Assembly: GCA_946886065.1 (NCBI GenBank)
Contig: CAMPHU010000179.1
Span: 1 to 9,617 of the forward strand
Length of the DNA stretch: 9,617 bases
Direction of reading: 5' to 3'
From: an uncultured Massilia sp.
GTDB taxonomy: Bacteria; Pseudomonadota; Gammaproteobacteria; Burkholderiales; Burkholderiaceae
Part shown: in pieces, positions 1-7,683 of the stretch
Layout of the letters: every line of letters starts with the position of its first letter
Numbering within the stretch: position 1 is the stretch's first letter
Position numbers and translations under genes: made by a program
Notes under the pieces: model-generated
The model's input: the letters and a program-made list of their open reading frames with translations, nothing else
What the model was told of the DNA's origin: nothing
Databases searched by the model: none

Positions 1-906
1 GGTGCCGAGCGCGCCGCCCAGCGCCAGCGCGCCGACGTCGCCCATGAACATCTGGGCCGGGTGCGCGTTATACCAGAGGAAGGCCAGCCCTGCCCCCGCC
101 ATCGCGCCGCAGAAGATCAGGAGTTCGCCGGCGCCCGGGATGTAGGGGATGAACAGGTATTTCGAGTAGGTCACGCTGCCGGTCAGGTAGGCGAACAGGC
201 CCAGGGCGCCGCCCACCATCACGGTCGGCATGATCGCCAGGCCGTCCAGGCCGTCGGTGAAGTTGACCGCATTACTGGTGCCGACGATGACGCAATAGGT
301 CAGCGCGATGAAGCCCCACACGCCGAGCGGATAGCTGATCGACTTGAAGAAGGGGACGATCAGGTCGGCCTTGGGCGGCAGGTCCATCGAGAAGCCGGAT
401 TCGACCCAGGCGTAGAACAGGCGCGCCACTTCCCAGGGGTTCGCGGCCGAGACCGAGAACGCCAGGTAGAAGGCCGAGGACAGGCCGATCAGCGACATCC
501 AGAAATACTTTTCGCCGGAGCGCATGCCTTCCGGGTCCTTGTAGACCACCTTGCGGTAGTCGTCGACCCAGCCGATGGCCCCGAAGCCCAGGGTCACGAC
601 CAGCACCGGCCAGATCAGGCGGTTGGACAGGTCGCACCACAGCAGGGTCGAGACGCCGATCGCGATCAGGACCAGCACGCCGCCCATGGTCGGGGTGCCG
701 TGCTTGGTCAGGTGGGTCTGCGGACCATAGGTGCGCACCGCCTGGCCGACCTTCATTTCGGTCAGCTTGCGGATCACGACCGGGCCGCACAGCAGGCCGA
801 TGGTGATCGCGGTAATGGTCGCGAACACCGCGCGGAAGGTGATGTAGTTGAATACTCGCAGCGGACCGATGTAGTCCTGGAAGTATTGAGCAAGCCAGAG
901 AAGCAT
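1..906 (-). CDS. mraY: MraY, phospho-N-acetylmuramoyl-pentapeptide transferase (3' end cut by window edge)
   Basis: Integral membrane enzyme that transfers phospho-MurNAc-pentapeptide from UDP to undecaprenyl phosphate, giving lipid I on the inner face of the cytoplasmic membrane. The reading frame is open from ATG at 906 to the window edge, giving 302 residues; the family has about 360 to 390, so roughly the last quarter is missing, including the expected HHH loop. Visible motifs are VDDYRK with Asp115 and Asp116, [13 protein letters not shown] at about 215-227, and [11 protein letters not shown] with Asp290. These match the three conserved Asp motifs of MraY. Asp115/116 have the same numbers as in E. 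coli, but the last Asp is 23 residues later, so there is an insertion between them, as I recall for betaproteobacterial forms. Many hydrophobic helices are present. It starts 1 base after the murF stop. The nearest Shine-Dalgarno-like AAGGA lies 11 bases before the ATG, rather far, so coupling to murF termination is likely. Confidence 0.96.
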   Translation of the reverse strand, partial: MLLWLAQYFQDYIGPLRVFNYITFRAVFATITAITIGLLCGPVVIRKLTEMKVGQAVRTYGPQTHLTKHGTPTMGGVLVLIAIGVSTLLWCDLSNRLIWPVLVVTLGFGAIGWVDDYRKVVYKDPEGMRSGEKYFWMSLIGLSSAFYLAFSVSAANPWEVARLFYAWVESGFSMDLPPKADLIVPFFKSISYPLGVWGFIALTYCVIVGTSNAVNFTDGLDGLAIMPTVMVGGALGLFAYLTGSVTYSKYLFIPYIPGAGELLIFCGAMAGAGLAFLWYNAHPAQMFMGDVGALALGGALGT

Positions 907-907
907 G

Positions 908-2290
908 TTAGTGGGCGTCCTTGCCAATAGGGGTTGATCCGGTCAGGTGCTGGACCACGCGCTCCATCTTCATGAAACGCGAGCCCTTCACCAGGACAGT
1001 TACGTCGCATTTGGCACCCGCGTTGCCGCCCAGTGTTGAATCCAGTGCTGCCAATAAATCGTCGAACTGCTCGTAGTGCTGTGCTCCCGACGCGGCCAGG
1101 TGGCGCGCCAGCTCGCCGGTCGCGAGCACGGTCTCGATGCCTTTGCCCTGGGCATAGGCGCCGATTTCTTCGTGAAACTCTTTTCCTTGCGCGCCTACCT
1201 CGCCCATGTCGCCCACCACCAGGATGCGCGGCGCGGGGTAGGACGCCAGCACGTCGATGGCGGCGCGCATGGAGTCGGGGTTGGCGTTGTAGGTGTCGTC
1301 GATGACGGTTGCGCCGTTGGTCGCCTGCTTGCGCTGCAGGCGGCCGCCGACGGGCGCGAAGCTTTCCAGGCCGCGTACGATGGCGTCCTGGTCGATGCCG
1401 GCCGCCAGCGCACAGGCGAAGGCCGCGAGCGCATTGCGCACGTTGTGTTCGCCGGCGGCCGCCAGCTTGATGCCGAACTGCTGTCCGCGCGCCGTGATGT
1501 GCAGGTCGCTGCCGAAACCGTTTGAGGCGTAGGTCGCGCGTACGTCGCAATCGTTTGTCAGGCCGAAAGTCAGGACAGCGCATTTGGCGAGACCGCGCCA
1601 CAGGTCCGTATACGTGTCGTCGCCCGGGAACACGGCCACGCCATCGGCAGGCAGGACCTGCAGCACGGAGCCGTTCTCGCGCGCCACCGCCTCGACGGTG
1701 TGCATGAATTCCTGGTGCTCGCGCTGGGCGTTGTTCACCAGGCCGACGGTCGGCGCGGCGATCGCGCTCAGGCGGCCGATCTCGCCCGGATGGTTCATGC
1801 CCAGCTCGATCACCGCAGCCTTGTGCTGTGCGCCGAGACGGAACAGGGTCAGCGGCACGCCGATCTCGTTGTTCAGGTTGCCCTGGGTCGCCAGGCGCCG
1901 GTCTTCGCCGAAGGCGGCCGCGAGGATCGAGGAAATCATCTCCTTGACCGTGGTCTTGCCATTGCTGCCCGTGACCCCGATCACCGGAATCGCGTACTGC
2001 GAGCGCCACTGGTTGGCGATCTGCCCCAGCGCGGTCAAGGTATTCGGCGCCACGATGGCCGGCAGGGTCCAGCCCTCCGGCAGCTCTTCCACGACCACGG
2101 CCGCGACGCCGCTCGACGCCACCTGCCCCAGGAAGTTGTGCGCGTCGAAGACCTCGCCGCGCAGGGCGACGAACAGCATGCCGGGCTGCAGCTTGCGGCT
2201 GTCGGTCGACACGCCTTCGAAGGCGACATCGCCGCCCACCAGGCGCGCGCCCGGCATGGCCGGGATGAGTTGTGCGAGCGAACCGCGCAT
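908..2290 (-). CDS. murF: MurF, UDP-MurNAc-tripeptide--D-alanyl-D-alanine ligase
   Basis: Cytoplasmic ATP-dependent ligase that adds D-Ala-D-Ala to UDP-MurNAc-tripeptide, the last cytoplasmic step before MraY. The product has 460 residues, normal for MurF. Domains in order: N-terminal substrate domain with STDSRK at 28-33; central Mur ligase ATPase domain with P-loop TGSNGKT at 107-113, [11 protein letters not shown] at 139-149 and [11 protein letters not shown] at 161-171; then [11 protein letters not shown], and a C-terminal domain with [11 protein letters not shown] and GDMGEVG. These follow E. coli MurF segment by segment and separate it from MurE, MurD and MurC. At the position of the E. 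coli AKGE lysine the sequence reads ARENG (Asn206). The ATG at 2290 overlaps the murE TGA by one base, and GAGGA stands 7 bases upstream inside murE. Confidence 0.97.
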   Translation of the reverse strand: MRGSLAQLIPAMPGARLVGGDVAFEGVSTDSRKLQPGMLFVALRGEVFDAHNFLGQVASSGVAAVVVEELPEGWTLPAIVAPNTLTALGQIANQWRSQYAIPVIGVTGSNGKTTVKEMISSILAAAFGEDRRLATQGNLNNEIGVPLTLFRLGAQHKAAVIELGMNHPGEIGRLSAIAAPTVGLVNNAQREHQEFMHTVEAVARENGSVLQVLPADGVAVFPGDDTYTDLWRGLAKCAVLTFGLTNDCDVRATYASNGFGSDLHITARGQQFGIKLAAAGEHNVRNALAAFACALAAGIDQDAIVRGLESFAPVGGRLQRKQATNGATVIDDTYNANPDSMRAAIDVLASYPAPRILVVGDMGEVGAQGKEFHEEIGAYAQGKGIETVLATGELARHLAASGAQHYEQFDDLLAALDSTLGGNAGAKCDVTVLVKGSRFMKMERVVQHLTGSTPIGKDAH

Positions 2291-3828
2291 CAGTGAGTCC
2301 TCAACATGGTGAGCCGCGCCGTCAATGCCAGCGAAGCATGGTCCGCGTCCGAGAACGGCATCTTGCGGCCCTTGATTTCCTGGTAGGGCTCATGGCCCTT
2401 CCCTGCCAGCAGGATCACGTCCTGCTTGGCGGCCTGCTTGACGGCCAGCAGGATGGCCGCGGCGCGGTCTTCCACGGTCTGGTAGCGCGAGTGCGGGTGA
2501 TGCTTGTCCATGCCGGCGACGATCTGGGCGATGATGCTGCCCGGTTCTTCGCTGCGCGGATTGTCGCTGGTGACCAGGACCTGGTCGGCCGCCTGGGCGA
2601 TGGCGCCCATCTGCGGGCGCTTGCCCGGATCGCGGTCGCCGCCGCAGCCGAACACGCACCACAGCTGGCCGCCGCGTTCCGTGGCAACCTGGCGCAGCGC
2701 TTCCAGCGTCTTTTCCAGCGCGTCCGGGGTGTGGGCGTAGTCGATCACGACCATCGGCGCATCCTGGCCGCCGATCTGCTGCATGCGGCCCGGGGCCGGC
2801 GCCAGCGCCTCGATGGCTTCCACCGCGTTCTTGAGCGGCACCTCCCTGGCCAGCAGCGCGCCCAGCACGCCCAGGGCGTTGCTGACGTTGTAGTGCCCCA
2901 CCAACCCTGTTCGCACCAGCGCGCTGCCCTGCGGGGTCTCGACCTGGAATTCGGTGCCGGCATGGCGGCTGCGCATGCCGGTGGCGCGCAGGATGGCGAC
3001 GCCCTCGATGGCTGGCTGCCCGGTTTCAGGCTTGATGGTGTAGCCGGCCACGGAAAGAAGCGGGAAGTTCTTGCGCAGGTGAGCGACCAGGCGCTGTCCC
3101 GCCGCGTCGTCCAGGTTGACGATCGCGTGCTTCAGGCCGTCCCACTCGAACAGCTTGACCTTGGCGGCTTCGTAGCTGGCCATGTCGCCGTGGAAGTCGA
3201 GGTGGTCGCGGGTCAGGTTGGTGAAGATCGCGACGTCGAAGTGCATGCCGGCGGCGCGGTCCTGGACCAGGCCGATGGACGAGGCTTCGATGGCCAGCGC
3301 GGTCGCCTTGGCGTCGCGCAGCTCGGCCAGCTTCTGGGCCAGCAGCACGGCGTCCGGGGTGGTATAGCCGGTGACGTCGAAAGCCGGTTCGCTCTTGCCC
3401 TTGATGAGGCCGACGCCCAGGGTGCCGATCACGGCGGCGGTTTCGCCCAGGCGCGCCAGGCACTGGCCGGTCCACAGGGCGATCGAGGTCTTGCCGTTGG
3501 TGCCGGTGACGGCGACGGTGAACATGCCCTGGTCCGGATGGCCGAGCACGGCGTGCGCGATCGGGCCGGCATTCTGCTTCAGGTCGGCGACCGCGACATG
3601 CGGCACATCGATGGAAGCGTCCCAAGTGAAGCCGTTTTCTTCGTAGACGACGGCGGCGGCGCCGGCCTCGACGGCGGCGGCGATGTAGGCGCGGCCGTCG
3701 GCGGCTTCGCCCGGATAGGCAAAGAATACGTCGCCCTTCGCGACGCGGCGGGAATCAGAAACGAGACGGCCGCCCGGTGCGGCGGCGGCTTGGATCCACA
3801 GGCAGATGTCGTTCAGGCGGGGCGCCAT
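2290..3828 (-). CDS. murE: MurE, UDP-MurNAc-L-alanyl-D-glutamate--meso-diaminopimelate ligase
   Basis: Cytoplasmic ligase that adds the third stem-peptide residue to UDP-MurNAc-L-Ala-D-Glu. The motif DNPRSEEP near residues 422-429 is the signature of meso-diaminopimelate-specific enzymes; lysine-specific ones differ here. Other motifs: SDSRR near 25-29, P-loop VTGTNGKTS near 107-115, TTPD near 156-159, NLTRDHLDFHG near 204-214, EAAK with the lysine (about 223) expected to be carbamylated, GHYNVSNALG near 311-320, and a C-terminal AGKGHEPYQ. Length is 512 residues, slightly longer than E. coli. Start choice: a GTG at 3831 and an ATG at 3828 are adjacent in frame, both served by AGGAG. I chose ATG because its 8-base spacing is good and it gives a TGATG overlap with the ftsI stop, the same junction as murE/murF. 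With GTG the protein gains one residue. Confidence 0.97.
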   Translation of the reverse strand: MAPRLNDICLWIQAAAAPGGRLVSDSRRVAKGDVFFAYPGEAADGRAYIAAAVEAGAAAVVYEENGFTWDASIDVPHVAVADLKQNAGPIAHAVLGHPDQGMFTVAVTGTNGKTSIALWTGQCLARLGETAAVIGTLGVGLIKGKSEPAFDVTGYTTPDAVLLAQKLAELRDAKATALAIEASSIGLVQDRAAGMHFDVAIFTNLTRDHLDFHGDMASYEAAKVKLFEWDGLKHAIVNLDDAAGQRLVAHLRKNFPLLSVAGYTIKPETGQPAIEGVAILRATGMRSRHAGTEFQVETPQGSALVRTGLVGHYNVSNALGVLGALLAREVPLKNAVEAIEALAPAPGRMQQIGGQDAPMVVIDYAHTPDALEKTLEALRQVATERGGQLWCVFGCGGDRDPGKRPQMGAIAQAADQVLVTSDNPRSEEPGSIIAQIVAGMDKHHPHSRYQTVEDRAAAILLAVKQAAKQDVILLAGKGHEPYQEIKGRKMPFSDADHASLALTARLTMLRTH

Positions 3829-5606
3829 CACATACTCTCCTCTAGGGGATGTTCAGGGATGATGATGTCTGTGACCGAGGAATCGGGCGGAACGTTCGCC
3901 GCCCTCAGCGCATTCGAGGCCAGGTCGGCTGCTGTCGGCGCGGCCACGCTGCCCCCCGTGCGCAAGGCTCCCCTCGGGTTATCGATCATGACGGCGATGA
4001 CGAAGCGCGGCTTGGACATCGGCGCGATGCCGACGAAATAGCCGATGTTGTCGGTCTTCGAATAGCGGCCGTTGACGATCTTCTCGGCCGTGCCGGTTTT
4101 GCCGCCCACGCGGTAGCCGGCCACCTGGGCCTTGGAGGCGGTGCCTTCCGGGCCGACCACGGATTCGAGCATGGTGCGGATCTGGGCCGCGGTCTTCGGC
4201 GAGATCACCTGCTGGCCGACCGGCTGCTCGTCCACCTTCAGGAAGGACAGCGGAATGATGTCGCCGTCGCGCGCGAACACCATGTAGGAGCGCGCCAGCT
4301 GCAGCAGCGACACCGACAGGCCGTGGCCGAAGGACATGTTGGCGTATTCGATCGGCTTCCACGATTTCCACGGACGCACGCGGCCGGCCACGGCGCCAGG
4401 GAAGCCGAAGCGCGGCGCCTGGCCGTAGCCCAGCTTGGTGTACAGCTCCCACATGTCCTGCGGCTCGAGCAGCTGGGCGATCTTGACGGTGCCGACGTTG
4501 GACGACTTCTGGATGATGCCGCCCACGGTCAAATGATCCTTCGGGTGCATGTCGCGGATGGTGCGGCCGGTCACGGTGATGCGGCCGCCCGAGACGTCGA
4601 ACACGGTGTCGGGCGTGATCTTCTTCTTTTCCAGGCCCAGCGCCACGGTCACCGGCTTGAGCGTGGAGCCCGGCTCGAAGGTATCGGTGATGACGCGGTT
4701 GCGCAGCTGGGCGCCGGTGAGCTTGGAGCGGTCGTTCGGGTTGTAGGTCGGGTAGTTGGCCATGGCCAGCACTTCGCCGGTCTGCACGTCCAGCACCACG
4801 GCGCCGCCGGCCTGGGCGTTGAACTTCTCGACCGCGTTCTTGACGCTGGTGAAGGCGATGTACTGCAGCTTGCTGTCCACCGACAGGGTCAGGTCCTTGC
4901 CCTGGTGCGGCTCGCGGAACATGCCCAGGTCTTCGGCGATGTGGCCGAGGCGGTCCTTGATCACGCGGCGGCTGCCCGGCACGCCCATCAGGTTCTTCTG
5001 GTGGAACAGCTCCATGCCTTCCTGGCCCACGTCCTCGACGTTGGTGAAGCCCACCATGTGGGTCATCACTTCGCCTTGCGGGTAGAAGCGCTTGTATTCC
5101 TTGCGGGTGTCCAGGCCCTCGATCTTGAGCTTCTCGATCTGTTCGATGACCGGCATCTCGACCTGGCGCTTCAGGTAGACGAAGGTGCGGTCCGAATCGA
5201 GCTTCTTGCGCAGGTCGGATTCGGGCATGTCGAGCAGGCGCGCCAGTGCGCTGATCTTCTCGGGCGGATTCTTGAGCAGGTCTTCGGGAATGGCCCACAC
5301 GGCCTTGACCGGCAGCGAGGACGCCAGCACGGCGCCGTTGCGGTCGAGGATGCGGCCGCGCGTGGCCGGCAGCTCGAGCGTGCGCTCGTAGCGGCTCTTG
5401 CCCTGCTTTTGCAGGAATTGGGTCGACATGCCCTGCAGCCACATGGCCCTGACGCCGAGCGCGGCGAAGGCCGCGAACAGCACGAACAGGACCAGGCGCG
5501 AACGCCAGTCCGGCAGGCGCACGGCCAGGACCGGGCTCTTCGAGAAAGCCACGCCCTTGGATGCCGCGACCCGCGCGCTGCCTGCTTTCGTTGCGCCGCG
5601 CGTCAT
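3828..5606 (-). CDS. ftsI: FtsI (PBP3), septal peptidoglycan D,D-transpeptidase
   Basis: Monofunctional class B penicillin-binding protein that crosslinks septal peptidoglycan in the divisome with FtsW, downstream of FtsQLB. The product has 592 residues, close to E. coli PBP3 (588). Layout: basic cytoplasmic tail of about 36 residues, one membrane anchor at about 37-58, pedestal domain from RYERTLELPATRGRILDRNG (72-91), then the transpeptidase domain. Catalytic motifs are all present: STLK with Ser314 and Lys317, SSN at 368-370, and KTGT at 503-506. There is no PASTA domain, as expected for FtsI of gram-negative bacteria. The ATG at 5606 overlaps the ftsL TGA as ATGA, with GGAAGG 6 bases upstream. 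Its own TGA overlaps the murE start. Confidence 0.97.
   Translation of the reverse strand: MTRGATKAGSARVAASKGVAFSKSPVLAVRLPDWRSRLVLFVLFAAFAALGVRAMWLQGMSTQFLQKQGKSRYERTLELPATRGRILDRNGAVLASSLPVKAVWAIPEDLLKNPPEKISALARLLDMPESDLRKKLDSDRTFVYLKRQVEMPVIEQIEKLKIEGLDTRKEYKRFYPQGEVMTHMVGFTNVEDVGQEGMELFHQKNLMGVPGSRRVIKDRLGHIAEDLGMFREPHQGKDLTLSVDSKLQYIAFTSVKNAVEKFNAQAGGAVVLDVQTGEVLAMANYPTYNPNDRSKLTGAQLRNRVITDTFEPGSTLKPVTVALGLEKKKITPDTVFDVSGGRITVTGRTIRDMHPKDHLTVGGIIQKSSNVGTVKIAQLLEPQDMWELYTKLGYGQAPRFGFPGAVAGRVRPWKSWKPIEYANMSFGHGLSVSLLQLARSYMVFARDGDIIPLSFLKVDEQPVGQQVISPKTAAQIRTMLESVVGPEGTASKAQVAGYRVGGKTGTAEKIVNGRYSKTDNIGYFVGIAPMSKPRFVIAVMIDNPRGALRTGGSVAAPTAADLASNALRAANVPPDSSVTDIIIPEHPLEESM
3837..3843 (-). 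promoter_or_regulatory. Ribosome binding site for murE (AGAGGAG)
   Basis: AGAGGAG on the minus strand lies inside the end of ftsI. From its AGGAG core there are 8 bases to the ATG at 3828 and 5 bases to the GTG at 3831. It is one of the strongest Shine-Dalgarno matches in the operon and slightly favours the ATG. Confidence 0.75.
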
Positions 5607-5875
5607 CGGGCCCCTTCCGTCAGGTACTGGGTACGTGCCGGGGTCAGCGGCGCCATGTTCAGCTCGGTGCGCGCGATCTGCTCGATGCGCTCGTTCTTGC
5701 CCAGGGTCGACTGGTCGAGCTGGAGCTGGGCCCAGTCGATGTCGAGCTGGCGCGACTGCTGCTGCAGGCGCTCGTATTCGATGAGCAGGTGGCGCGCCTG
5801 GTAGCGCGCGTTGATCACCGACAGGGCGCAGCCGACCAGCAGCACGGTCAGGACGATGTTGAGCTTGGCGTTCAT
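5603..5875 (-). CDS. ftsL: FtsL, divisome bitopic membrane protein
   Basis: Small single-span division protein that, with FtsB and FtsQ, signals to FtsWI at the septum. The 90-residue product has a short cytoplasmic N-terminus (MNAKLN), one hydrophobic segment at about 6-22, then a long helical, coiled-coil-like stretch rich in Leu, Gln and Glu (about 28-62), ending with [18 protein letters not shown], typical of betaproteobacterial FtsL. The sequence family is poorly conserved; the call rests on size, topology, the C-terminal motif and the position between rsmH and ftsI. Both ends overlap their neighbours by 4 bases (ATGA), and GGGAGG lies just before the ATG inside the end of rsmH, so translation is probably coupled. 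Confidence 0.93.
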   Translation of the reverse strand: MNAKLNIVLTVLLVGCALSVINARYQARHLLIEYERLQQQSRQLDIDWAQLQLDQSTLGKNERIEQIARTELNMAPLTPARTQYLTEGAR

Positions 5876-6834
5876 GCCGCCCCTCCCGCCAGGCGCTCGG
5901 CCACGCGCAGCACCGCCGAGCGGGCGCGCGGGTTGGCGTCGACTTCCTCGTCCGAGGGCTTGATCTTGGCGATCAGCTTCATCAGCGGCTGCGGCAGGTC
6001 GACGGCGCGGATCGGCAGGCGGCGGTCCGGCTGGGCCACCTTGGCCTTGGACGCGAAGAACTGCTTGACGATGCGGTCTTCCAACGAATGGAAACTGATC
6101 ACCGACATGCGCGCGCCCGGCGCCAGCATGGCGTAGGCCGCGCTCAGACCTGTTTCAAGGTCTTCAAGCTCTTTATTGATGAAAATCCGGACAGCCTGAA
6201 AGGTCCTGGTCGCAGGGTCCTTGCCCTTTTCGCGGGTCTTGACCGTGTCTGCCACGATTGCGGCAAGCTGTCGTGTGGTCGAAATTGGCTCGATTGCCCG
6301 GCGAGCAACAATCGCCTTTGCAATCTGGAAAGCATACCGTTCTTCTCCATAATCGCGTATCACCTTTTCGAGTTCGGTTTGGGGCGCGGTGGCAATCCAT
6401 TCGGCTGCCGACATGCCGCGCGTGGTATCCATGCGCATGTCGAGGGGGCCGTCCTGGCGGAAGCTGAAACCGCGGGCCGCGTCGTCCACCTGGGGCGACG
6501 AAATACCCAGGTCGAGGAGGATTCCGTCGACCTGCTGGATGCCGCGCGCGGCAAGCGCGTCCTGCATCGTTGCGAAACTGTCGTGCACGATGGCAAAGCG
6601 GGGGTCGCTCACCTGCTGGGCGGTGGCGATCGCCTGCGGGTCCTTGTCGAAGGCGAACAGGCGTCCGCCGTCGCCCAGGCGCGACAGGATGAGCCGGCTG
6701 TGACCGCCACGGCCGAAGGTGCCATCTATATAAGTACCGGTGGTGCGTGCGCCCTCGAGGTTGAGCGCGTCCACTGCTTCGTCCAACAGCACCGTGCGAT
6801 GCTGGAATGCGGGCACCGTGATTGTTTCCGTCAT
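5872..6834 (-). CDS. rsmH: RsmH, 16S rRNA (cytosine(1402)-N(4))-methyltransferase
   Basis: S-adenosylmethionine-dependent enzyme that methylates N4 of C1402 in the ribosomal P site; formerly MraW. The product has 320 residues from ATG at 6834. Motifs: [10 protein letters not shown] at 12-21; the AdoMet loop [12 protein letters not shown] at 35-46; DKDP at 63-66; [12 protein letters not shown] at 106-117; [16 protein letters not shown] at 121-136; DYGEER at 161-166; [13 protein letters not shown] at 211-223; [12 protein letters not shown] at 246-257; NPRARSA near the C-terminus. The frame is open 29 codons further upstream, but that stretch lies inside mraZ and has no family similarity, while MTETITV is a normal start 7 bases after the mraZ stop. 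Codons between about 6148 and 6408 have far more A/T in the third position than the rest of the gene (see findings). Confidence 0.97.
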   Translation of the reverse strand: MTETITVPAFQHRTVLLDEAVDALNLEGARTTGTYIDGTFGRGGHSRLILSRLGDGGRLFAFDKDPQAIATAQQVSDPRFAIVHDSFATMQDALAARGIQQVDGILLDLGISSPQVDDAARGFSFRQDGPLDMRMDTTRGMSAAEWIATAPQTELEKVIRDYGEERYAFQIAKAIVARRAIEPISTTRQLAAIVADTVKTREKGKDPATRTFQAVRIFINKELEDLETGLSAAYAMLAPGARMSVISFHSLEDRIVKQFFASKAKVAQPDRRLPIRAVDLPQPLMKLIAKIKPSDEEVDANPRARSAVLRVAERLAGGAA

Positions 6835-6841
6835 CGGCGCC

Positions 6842-7270
6842 TCAGAACGAGAAGTTGGAAAGAACATCGGGCATGCCACCGGCGACGGCCTCAGCCTCGT
6901 CTTCGGCCAGTTTGGCGGCATTCCAGATCTCGAAGTGGGTGCCCATGCCGAGCATCATCACTTCCTTGTCGAGCCCGACGGCTGCGCGCAGCTCGGGCGA
7001 AATGAGCACGCGGCCGGCGGAGTCGAGCTCGACATCCACGGCATTCCCAAGGAAAATGCGCTGCCATGCACGGGCCGACATCGGCCAGGCAGCGATCTGC
7101 TTGCGGTGCTCTTCCCAGACGGGACGGGGGAAGAAAAGCAGGCAACCGTGCGGGTGTTTGGTGAGCGTCATGCGGCCTTCACACTGCGAAACGAGGGCGT
7201 CACGGTGCTTGGCCGGGATAGACATCCGGCCCTTTGCATCGAGATTGATCGCTGACGCGCCCTGAAACAC
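6842..7270 (-). CDS. mraZ: MraZ, AbrB-fold DNA-binding regulator of the dcw operon
   Basis: Transcription factor that in E. coli binds short TGGGN repeats before its own gene and represses the operon. The product has 142 residues if started at GTG 7270, giving [15 protein letters not shown], the usual MraZ N-terminus. The frame continues upstream to 7354, but those 28 codons carry no MraZ similarity and would run through the repeat array. The weak AGGT six bases before the GTG supports this start. Two copies of the MraZ half-domain motif are visible, LDAKGR at 10-15 and LDSAGR at 82-87, each with the conserved D-x3-R. It is the first gene of the cluster, 7 bases before rsmH. The GTG start and weak ribosome site fit low expression. 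Confidence 0.95.
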   Translation of the reverse strand: MFQGASAINLDAKGRMSIPAKHRDALVSQCEGRMTLTKHPHGCLLFFPRPVWEEHRKQIAAWPMSARAWQRIFLGNAVDVELDSAGRVLISPELRAAVGLDKEVMMLGMGTHFEIWNAAKLAEDEAEAVAGGMPDVLSNFSF

Positions 7271-7276
7271 GTATTT

Positions 7277-7280
7277 ACCT
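7277..7280 (-). promoter_or_regulatory. Weak ribosome binding site fixing the mraZ GTG start (AGGT)
   Basis: Minus-strand AGGT stands 6 bases (AAATAC) before GTG at 7270. It is the only Shine-Dalgarno-like match at a sensible distance, and it agrees with the conserved N-terminus of MraZ. Confidence 0.5.
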
Positions 7281-7334
7281 AGCTTTTTGGAGAGGGTTTG
7301 TAATGGTGTTGTTGTAGGCGCCTTGCGGAGGGAT

Positions 7335-7374
7335 TTCCTCCCACAAATCGACACTTTTTCACACTGTTTCCCAC
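7335..7374 (-). promoter_or_regulatory. Four tandem 10-base repeats, probable MraZ boxes
   Basis: Read on the minus strand from 7374 the sequence is GTGGGAAACA, GTGTGAAAAA, GTGTCGATTT, GTGGGAGGAA: four exact 10-base units, each starting GTG. The outer two contain TGGGA and the inner two the degenerate TGTGA and TGTCG. The E. coli MraZ operator is a set of TGGGN repeats separated by 5 bases, that is a 10-base period, in the same place before mraZ. The first unit overlaps the proposed -10 and the rest lie just downstream, which fits autorepression. The assignment as MraZ boxes is inferred from pattern and position. Confidence 0.78.
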
Positions 7375-7401
7375 TTTAGTGGAAGCAATGTTGACGGTCA
7401 A
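7373..7401 (-). promoter_or_regulatory. Sigma70-type promoter of the dcw operon
   Basis: On the minus strand, TTGACC (7401-7396; five of six consensus bases) is followed after exactly 17 bases by TAAAGT (7378-7373; four of six). The start site would fall near 7366, giving an untranslated leader of about 95 bases before mraZ. The -10 overlaps the first MraZ-like repeat. No comparable pair was seen nearer to mraZ. Confidence 0.6.
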
Positions 7402-7536
7402 GCGAATTCACACTTGGCAAAATCAAAATTTGCTAATGAAACCAATGACTTAGGAACAGGTGTTGATGGAATGAAATGCCAAAATGTCTCGTAAAATTAG
7501 GCACTTACACAACGCTGTGAAGGTAGTGCTTCATTT

Positions 7537-7553
7537 GTAAACATGATGTTTAC
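7537..7553. repeat. Perfect 17-base palindrome, candidate operator
   Basis: GTAAACAT, a central G, then ATGTTTAC: two 8-base arms that are exact reverse complements. The one-base spacer is too short for an RNA loop without opening the stem, so a protein-binding dyad is more natural than a hairpin. It lies about 135 bases upstream of the proposed dcw -35 and about 215 bases before the ATPase start, so either gene could be the target. The regulator is not known. Confidence 0.6.
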
Positions 7554-7599
7554 GTTTGATTAACTTCAACGCCCGTGCGAAGTTGACGCATGGAAACAA

Positions 7600-7633
7600 C
7601 AATTCCTTTGCAGAATTACACTGTATGGAATTG
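7600..7633. repeat. 34-base stem-loop upstream of the ATPase gene
   Basis: CAATTCC (7600-7606) pairs exactly with GGAATTG (7627-7633). Inside, TGCAG (7609-7613) pairs with CTGTA (7621-7625), one pair being G-T, around a 7-base loop AATTACA. In total 12 pairs with a small internal loop. There is no T-run after it on the plus strand and only a poor one on the minus strand, so it is not a standard terminator. It may be an operator or a structured untranslated leader. Confidence 0.5.
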
Positions 7634-7683
7634 CAGCCCTATTGAGGACGAGTTAGGATGAAGCCAAGGCGATGACCCACCTG

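Noticed and set aside
774..2009. A 411-codon minus-strand frame inside murF
   Set aside because: It is the other frame of murF, very Arg/Gly-rich, with no recognisable domain.
2272..4041. A 589-codon open frame on the plus strand, antisense to murE
   Set aside because: Same kind of compositional shadow; no motif, and murE motifs are complete on the minus strand.
3849..5804. A 651-codon open frame on the plus strand, antisense to ftsI and ftsL
   Set aside because: Its product is rich in His, Gly, Gln and Arg without any fold or motif. Long antisense frames arise from strong G/C bias at third positions, and ftsI is certain on the other strand.
6835..6921. Longer rsmH with an upstream start at 6921
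   Set aside because: The extra 29 codons lie inside mraZ and carry no RsmH similarity; ATG 6834 fits the family start.
6088..7005. Plus-strand frame antisense to rsmH and mraZ
   Set aside because: Shadow of two well-supported genes; no motif or ribosome site.
7414..7436. TTGGCA...TTTGCT as a sigma54 promoter on the plus strand
   Set aside because: The GG and GC elements are 14 bases apart; sigma54 promoters need 10.
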